A program made the translations under genes and the position numbers. The notes below the pieces were generated by a model. That model was given only the letters and a program-made list of their open reading frames with translations, had not been told where the DNA came from and made no database searches. From the NCBI RefSeq assembly GCF_048544455.1, contig NC_133534.1, forward strand, positions 223,600,292 through 223,664,291: 64,000 nt of DNA. The letters run 5' to 3'. Of the stretch, positions 57,747 to 64,000 are shown in pieces. Source of the stretch: Silene latifolia. Its lineage: Eukaryota; Streptophyta; Magnoliopsida; Caryophyllales; Caryophyllaceae. How positions within the stretch are numbered: the first letter of the stretch is position 1; every line of letters starts with the position of its first letter.

Positions 57747-60700
57747 TTGACTAATGGATTGGTTGGAGAGAATTCGAGGTATGCTTTGTCTTGTGATTTG
57801 CAGGAAACAATCAAGGACCTAGAGGAAAATCCCCCAATGGAAGAATGGGAAGAAAAGGAAGAAATCCGGAAGGCATCAAAGAACTCGCACCGTGCGAGTT
57901 CTGGGGATGGAAAACTCGCACCGTGCGAGTTTTCCCCTGTCCAGGAAATTTTCTTCCTTTCTTCCAAATTATTAGAAGAGCTACCAAAAGAGAAACCCGT
58001 TCCCTCTATTGTCAAGCCTCCTATTGTTGAATTGAAGCCCTTACCAAGCCACTTGAAGTATGCATTTCTAGGAAATGAAGAAACTTTACTGGTAATTATT
58101 TCAAGCAAGCTTACTAAGGAGCAAGAAGAGGCTCTCATCCGGGTTCTTAAACAACACAAGGAAGCAATTGGGTGGACAATGGCCGATATCAAAGGCATTA
58201 GTCCCACTTTATGCATGCACCGGATTCTTCTTGAAGATGAAGTAAAGCCCGTTCGACAACCACAAAGGCGTTTGAATCCTCCAATGATGGATGTTGTAAA
58301 GAAAGAGGTACTCAAACTCCTTCATGTAGGTATGATCTATCCTATCTCCGATAGTCAATGGGTTAGTCCAACCCAAGTTGTCCCAAAGAAATCCGGTCTA
58401 ACGGTAGTCGAGAATCATGAAGGTGTTTTGACCCCCACTCGAGTTCAAAATGGGTGGAGGGTATCTATCGACTACCGTAGGCTCAATGCTGTGATCCGAA
58501 AAGATCACTTTCCGCTTCCCTTCATGGATCAAATGTTGGAGAGGTTAGCGAGAAAAGCTTTTATTGCTTTTTGGATGGCTACTCGGGTTATTTTCAAATC
58601 CCAATTGCACCCGAGGACCAAACAAAAACAACCTTCACATGTCCCTTTGGAACGTTTGCCTATAGAAAGATGCCTTTCGGTCTTTGTAATGCTCCGGGAA
58701 CGTTCCAAAGGTGCATGATGAGTATCTTTTCGGATCATGTTGAGGACTTTATTGAGGTATTCATGGACGATTTCACCGTTCATGGCCAATCTTTTGAGGA
58801 TTGTTTGAGTCATCTCACTTGGGTCTTGCAAAGATGTATTGAAACCAACCTTGTACTCAACCATGAAAAGTGTCATTTTATGGTTGAGGAAGGAATAGTG
58901 TTGGGACATATTGTTTCCTCTAGGGGAATTGAGGTCGATAAGGCCAAGGTCGATACCATTCGCACCTTGCCTTATCTTACTAATGTGCGTGAAGTGAGAT
59001 CTTTCCTAGGACATGCCGGGTTTTACCGGCGTTTTATTAAGGATTTCTCCAAGATTGCCGCTCCTCTATGCAAGCTACTTCAAAAGGATTGCGAATTTAT
59101 CATGAGTGAAGAATGCAAGGGAGCTTTTGATATGCTCAAGGAGAAGCTTATTTCGGCACCTATAATTCAACCTCCCAATTGGAATGAACCGTTTGAGATA
59201 ATGTCGGATGCAAGCAATTATGCCCTTGGCGCGGTACTTGGCCAAAGGGTAGGAATATCACCTCATGTTATTCAATATGCGTCGACGATGATGAATGAGG
59301 CTCAAAAAAATTATACAACCACCGAGAAAGAATTTCTTGCGGTGGTGTTTGCCTTAGAGAAATTCCGACCCTATATTATTGGAGCCAAGGTCATCATCTT
59401 CACGGATCATGCCGCTTTGAGGCACCTTGTCTCTAAGAAACAATCCAAGCCCCGTTTGATGAGATGGGTACTACTTTTGAGTGAGTTTGACGTTGAACTC
59501 AAAGACAAGAAAGGCTCCACCAACACGGTGGCGGACCATCTTAGTAGAATCATCCAAGAAGACTCCTTAGTGCCACAAAGTTCAATAAAGGAGACCTTCC
59601 CGGATGAAGCCCTTCTTGCCTTGATGTCTACCGAACCTTGGTATGTACACATCGTGAATTACTTGGTCTTGGACAAATTTCCACCGGGTTTGACTCGACA
59701 TCAAAGAGACAAAATCAAGAGTGATTCCAAGTACTATGTGTGGGATGATCCTTATTTGTGGAAATTTTGTGCCGATCAAGTGATAAGGAGGTGTGTGCCG
59801 GACACCAAAATCATGTCAATTCTTCGGTTTAGCCACGAGTATGCTTGTGGGGGTCATTTCGGAGCCAAAAAGACGGCTCGGAAAGTCTTAGAGAGCGGAT
59901 TCTTTTGGCCCACACTCTTCCGTGATGCCCATGCCATAGTCAAGACTTGTGATAGATGCCAAAGACTTGGCAATATCTCAAGGAAAGGAGAAATACCCCA
60001 AACCCCGATGCTCTATTGCGAAATCTTTGATGTGTGGGGTATTGACTTTATGGGGCCATTTTCCGCGTCTTATGGCAACATCTACATACTCTTGGCGGTG
60101 GATTATGTCTCTAAATGGGTGGAAGCCAAAGCCACCAAGACCGACGATGCCAAGGTAGTTGGGGAGTTCCTCAAGACTAATATTTTCTCTCGGTTTGGGT
60201 TTCCCAAAGCATTGATAAGTGACCGCGGCACGCATTTTTGTAACAAAGCTATTGGTGCCCTTCTCAAAATGTATGGGGTGATTCACAAAGTCTCAATGGC
60301 CTATCACCCTCAAACAAACGGCCAAGCCGAGGTTTCCAATAGGGAGATAAAGGCCATCCTTGAGAAAACGGTAAATCCCGATCGCAAAGATTGGAGCTCG
60401 AGATTGGATGATGCCTTGTGGGCATACCGCACGGCTTACAAGACACCGATTGGGATGTCACCGTACCGACTACTTTTTGGGAAGCCATGACATCTACCCG
60501 TGGAGATTGAACATAGGGCCTATTGGGCGGTTAAATCCTTCAATTTGCAAATAGATGAAGCGGGACTTCATAGGAAGCTTCAACTTCATGAATTGGAAGA
60601 GATTAGGAATGAGGCTTATAATAATGCATCCATCTATAAAGCTAGGACAAGGGCATGGCACGATAATATGATTTCTAGAAGAGTTTTTCAAATGGGAGAG

Positions 60701-60934
60701 AAAGTCTTGCTTTTTCAAAATAGGCTTAGACTTTTCTCCGGGAAATTGAGGTCTCGGTGGATGGGACCATATGAAGTGGTGAAAGTTTTTCAACATGGAG
60801 CAATAGAAATCAAGTGTTTAAAGACCGGGAAAGTCTTGAAAGTGAATGGACAACGGCTTAAGCATTATTATGAAGGCATTGAAGCGGGTGAAGTGGAAAC
60901 ACTACACCTTATTGATCCCATTTACGAGGCTTAA
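57747..60934 (+). pseudogene. Reverse transcriptase, RNase H and integrase, broken
   Basis: 57747-58560 holds the linker and the start of reverse transcriptase ([24 protein letters not shown]). A one-base change in a T run at about 58560 shifts to the frame of 58571. From there: FMDD catalytic box (residues 64-67 of that frame), RNase H ([42 protein letters not shown]), integrase zinc part ([13 protein letters not shown] ... KTCDRC) and core ([27 protein letters not shown]). TGA at 60488-60490 interrupts the frame; the C-terminal part (YEVVKVFQHGAIEIK) continues to 60932-60934. The linker carries two copies of the CTCGCACCGTGCGAG palindrome (57883, 57912) within coding sequence. Confidence 0.88.
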
Positions 60935-61932
60935 TGGAAAGTGCAACTTTGTCGAGCCATCGACGTTAAATAAACGGCAAAAGTTTGTAAATATTTATTT
61001 CCTTTGCATATTTAAATTCCGCATTGCATTGTTTATATTGCATTCTTCATATTTAAATTTATTGCACCCTTTAATTCTTGCATAATAAATTAAATCATTT
61101 GCATTTTCATTAATGTTTTTGGCATGTTAGAATGGTTTAATGTGTGTTTTAGTGATAGGATACCAACTTAAGGGCATATGTGAAGAAAAGAAGGAAGAAT
61201 GATGGGTAAAATAATTGGCTATAGTGGAGAATTAAGCAACGAAAAAGTCGCTTCCAGCAGCAAAGTCGCACTGTGCGACATTTCTGAAGTGAAAACTCGC
61301 ACCGTGCGAGTTTCTGAGGAATTTTGCATTTCAGCTCAAATTTGTTCGACACTCTTCATTGTTCTTCCCCAATTGCTTTAACATTCAACCTCCCTCTTCA
61401 CACTAACCCTAAACCCCTAAAAATCACCCCTCAAAACCTTCTCAAATCATCAAAATCAAACAATTTACCTTCAAGTTTTATCAACTTTCATCTCCCAACA
61501 TCAATTTGGGTAAGGTAAATTGCAGAACATTCACGAAACAACCATCATTTCGACCTAGGGTTTCAAGTGATTGAAGAAATTGAAGATTTTGGGTTGCAAA
61601 TTGGACTTAAGGGACGACTTTAAGCATTTTGGGTTAGCATTCATCAACCAACAACACAAACAAGGATTAAAGGGAGGTATAACACCTTATTCTTCTCCTT
61701 GTCATTTCTAGTTTACTAAAATTCGAATTTGAGTGCTTCAAATTCGAAAATTAGTTGTTTAATTGTGTTGAAGTTTGTCCCTACGCAATCTTTTAACTTG
61801 TGAGGTGTTTTTATTCCAACAAATAGCTAATTAGCACTTCATTTTTGTAATGCATATTAGGTGTTTGATCAATTGCCTCACCCAAATCTTTTCCTCAAAA
61901 ATTGTGTTTTCTGAAATTCTAATTGTTCTACA
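60935..61932 (+). other. Spacer between integrase and the ATHILA ORF
   Basis: AT-rich and non-coding. It contains the third palindrome pair (GTCGCACTGTGCGAC 61265-61279; CTCGCACCGTGCGAG 61295-61309) and a C/A-rich leader (61380-61500). Confidence 0.6.
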
Positions 61933-63482
61933 ATGGGCAAAGGCAAATAAACTGCGGCTTCCTCCTCAAAAGGATCCAAGGGAGCCGCGGATCATGTTGA
62001 AAATGAATACTCGGGTAAGGAGGGCCTTCGAGACACGGCCCTCTCAAATTGGAAGAAATTTGCTTCGGTGTCAACTATTGTACAAACCAAATTCTTGGAC
62101 CAAAACGTTCTTTCTAAATTGGGAATGCTTGACTTGACCCGAATGCTCTTGGAAAAAGTTGGACTTGAGGCCTACACTCACATGGCCGCATATACCCGAA
62201 GGGGTGTTACTTTTGAGTTTCTATCTTCCTTGGAAAAAGTGAAAGTGGGAAGGGACAAGGTCCCGGGGATCAAATTTCGGGCTTGTCGCCTTGTCCATAC
62301 CTTGACATATGATGAGGTACGCGAGGCCCTCCATATCACCAAAGCCCCCGTCAAGGAAAAACTTGATAAATCATTGATGAGTGCTTTTTGGAACGATATT
62401 ACGGGTGACGTACGTCACGGGAACTCAAAGAATACCACCATCCCCAACCCGGTCTTGCGCCTCCTGAGCCGTCACATAAACACCAATTTCTTGGTCATGA
62501 CCGAACCGACCAAAATGCAATACCAATAAATTCAATGTCTTTGGTCAATGACCCCGGAAGGGAGGGGAGTGCCGGATTGGGTGGACTTGTTTGTAAGTGG
62601 GTGCCTTGAACTTCAAAAGAACCCCAAAGGGACCATTTTTATTGGGGGCATGATCGAATTAATTGTGCAAAAGACGGGTGTACCATTTCCACCCAATGCT
62701 TATGAACTTGAGGGTAGTGGTCGCATAGACTTCCATTACTTGAAGCATTTGCACATGATTGAGGTGGTTGACAAAGTCGCCCCCTTGGTCATTTGGTGCA
62801 TGGGTGGGCAACACTCCAAACATTATATGTATTTACCCCGTCCCTCCGACTAACCCTTGGGTTGGGGGATTGCAAAAGATTTTTACATGCCTCCCGATGA
62901 TGCTTTTGTGTACCTTTGGGTTGATAGAGCCCAAGTAGTTGAGCCGGAAGAGGATGAGGGAGGAGAGCAACCGCAAGTGGGGGGGCTTTGACTTTTGGTG
63001 ACATGCCTCATAATGATGCACCATTTGATGAACCCATGCCTAATGCCCCCTTTGATGAGCCACATTTCACTCCTCCCCAAATGCCACAACAACAACCACA
63101 ATATCCTTTTTCGGGTCCTCAATTCGACTACCCAGCCTTCAACACATGGCAAACCAACATCACCAACCGTGTCTCAAACATTGAATCTACCCTCTCCCAA
63201 ATGCAACTAACGGAGAATGCTCGGTGGGGAATCACCGAAAACCGCTACCACCATTATCAAGAAGATATGGAAGAGATGCGTTATACTTCAAAGGCAACTT
63301 TTAACATGGTGGCCGCGATGAATGCTCAATTCATGCATCAATTCCCCACCCAATACCAAGGGTATAGTGAGACTAAGGTTGAGGAAACAAGAACCGAAAT
63401 GGCTAGATTTCGGAGAAGAAGAGAATCAAGAAAAAGAGGAGGACCTCCGGACTTGGGAGGTGCCTCAAGCTCACATTCTTGA
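61933..63482 (+). pseudogene. ATHILA-type second ORF (env-position ORF), broken
   Basis: One frame from ATG 61933 with stops at 61948-61950, 62527-62529 and 62851-62853, and a frame change in a G run near 62983. Recognisable: FLDQNVLSKLGMLDLTRMLL, then GVTFEFLSSLEKVKV, KFRACRLVHTLTYDEVREAL and LSRHINTNFLVM. These resemble the plant ATHILA ORF-1 family. The C-terminal part is Pro/Gln-rich (PQMPQQQPQYPF) with a predicted coiled region and a basic end (RFRRRRESRKRGG). The role in the element is unknown; it occupies the position of env in retroviruses. Confidence 0.75.
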
Positions 63483-63504
63483 GTGAGTTAGGGTGTTCAC
63501 CTCA

Positions 63505-63522
63505 CACTTTGAGGACAAAGTG
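63505..63522 (+). other. Hairpin with AGGA loop
   Basis: CACTTTG-AGGA-CAAAGTG, perfect 7-bp stem. Followed by a G-rich stretch (agtgtggggtgggcatgag, 63531-63549). Confidence 0.7.
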
Positions 63523-63599
63523 AAGATTTAAGTGTGGGGTGGGCATGAGTTGGTATCATGTATATATTGTAATATATTCAACTCCATGCATTGTATTTC

Positions 63600-63605
<6 letters not shown>

Positions 63606-63642
<37 letters not shown>
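63606..63642 (+). repeat. Poly-A run of about 37 bases
   Basis: An uninterrupted A run continues into an A/G-rich stretch to 63683. Internal to the element, so not a retroposed tail. Confidence 0.8.
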
Positions 63643-63644
<2 letters not shown>

Positions 63645-63688
63645 AAAACGAAAAAGAAATAAGAAAGAAAAGAAAAAGAAAAACCCGG

Positions 63689-63772
63689 CTAGGATGAAAA
63701 CCCGGAAGGGCATCCTAGGCAAAAATGGGAAAGTAGCCGAGGCCGGAGTGAAAACCCGAAAGGGCGCTCCGG
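63689..63772 (+). ncRNA. Two adjacent structured hairpins with GNRA-type loops (in the element RNA)
   Basis: Unit 1: CTAGGATG (63689-63696), AAAA, CCC-GGAA-GGG, CATCCTAG (63711-63718). Unit 2: CCGGAGTG (63743-63750), AAAA, CCC-GAAA-GGG, CGCTCCGG (63765-63772). Both have an 8-bp outer stem, a four-A bulge on the 5' side, a 3-bp CCC/GGG stem and a GNRA-type tetraloop (GGAA, GAAA). The outer stems differ in sequence but keep pairing (one G-U in unit 2). Both are followed closely by GGCAAAA or GGGCAAAA. Probably a cis RNA structure of the retroelement, not a separate gene. Confidence 0.6.
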
Positions 63773-63798
63773 GCAAAATGAAGAAAAGAGTGCGAGCC

Positions 63799-64000
63799 TG
63801 TTGGAGATGGTGTCCTCCACAAATTAGTGTGATAACATTTGTAAATCTCTTACAGGTTCACAAGGGTATACTTTGTATATTTAATCAGTTGATTAACGTT
63901 TACCTAATAACGGTTGGCTTGCTAGAAAGTTTGACGTTATTATCATACAGATGGCGGTGATCAACTGGTCCCTAAAGGTCACACCTATAGGACGTATTTG
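63799..64000 (+). mobile_element. Probable start of a Copia-type LTR (partial)
   Basis: From TGTTGGAGATGG the composition changes from the A/G-rich Athila 3' region to LTR-like sequence (cacctataggacgtatttg at the end). The TG start and overall look fit a Copia LTR nested in the Athila element. Only the left 202 bp are visible, so no duplication, primer site or second LTR can be checked. Confidence 0.4.

Larger units (their letters stand above)
53759..64000 (+). mobile_element. Athila-lineage Ty3/gypsy element (3' end outside the window)
   Basis: Order: 5' LTR, primer-binding site, gag, protease, reverse transcriptase, RNase H, integrase, spacer, ATHILA-type ORF, 3' hairpins; the 3' LTR is beyond the window. 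Gene order with a second ORF after integrase, plus polymerase features, places it in the Athila lineage. At least three frame changes and several stops make it inactive as a protein source. From 63799 it appears to be interrupted by a Copia LTR. Confidence 0.88.

Noticed and set aside
63606-63642. Poly-A tail of a LINE, SINE or processed pseudogene
   Set aside because: The Athila 3' region continues on the far side and no retroposed gene precedes it; internal A run.

Overview
The window is nuclear DNA of a flowering plant, almost certainly a dicot. It has GT-AG introns, a plant-type N-glycan gene, AT-rich intergenic DNA and Ty3/gypsy elements of the Tat and Athila lineages, with Helitrons and many MITEs. 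Frequent 'tacggagta' words suggest Caryophyllales, but that is only an impression. No prokaryotic features are present.

Layout: (1) 1-358, last exon of an unrecognised plus-strand gene. (2) 838-5487, a Tourist MITE, then a second MITE split by a complete 3.9 kb Helitron. (3) 5741-16793, an apurinic/apyrimidinic endonuclease gene of the plant ARP type (SAP plus ExoIII-like domains). All recognisable exons are in order, but two catalytic-domain exons are frameshifted, so it reads as a pseudogene. Its sixth intron (9120-13811) holds a stack of nested transposons: MITE, then Helitron, then a foldback element with two copies of a transposon-protein fragment. (4) About 17000-24373, a Helitron-terminated block carrying broken fragments of an E2 ubiquitin-conjugating enzyme and of a DUF1680/GH127 glycosidase. 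(5) 25114-29958, the one clearly intact host gene: UDP-GlcNAc:dolichyl-phosphate GlcNAc-1-phosphotransferase (GPT/ALG7/DPAGT1), 11 exons joining to exactly 414 codons plus stop. (6) 31014-38885, a young Tat-lineage LTR element with perfect target-site duplication. It has a broken gag-protease, no reverse transcriptase or integrase, and an intact three-exon antisense gene of 770 codons. (7) 39225-43144, an internally deleted LTR element whose 5' LTR holds a solo LTR of the previous family. (8) 43858-49078, a large old inverted repeat (arms about 1.75 kb before later insertions). (9) 49079-53758, decayed gene remnants, a wall-associated-kinase fragment and MITEs. (10) 53759-64000, an Athila-lineage element with broken gag, pol and ATHILA ORF, running off the window and interrupted at 63799 by what looks like a Copia LTR.

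Apart from GPT (first committed step of the ER dolichol cycle) the window records transposition and gene decay. The most unusual signals are in the LTR elements: two adjacent hairpins with different stems but the same AAAA bulge and GNRA-type tetraloop (63689-63772), an AGGA-loop hairpin shared by two elements, and paired palindromes repeated with about 30-bp spacing at three sites in one element and, with another sequence, in the U3 of a second. All calls come from reading the sequence; no database search was run.
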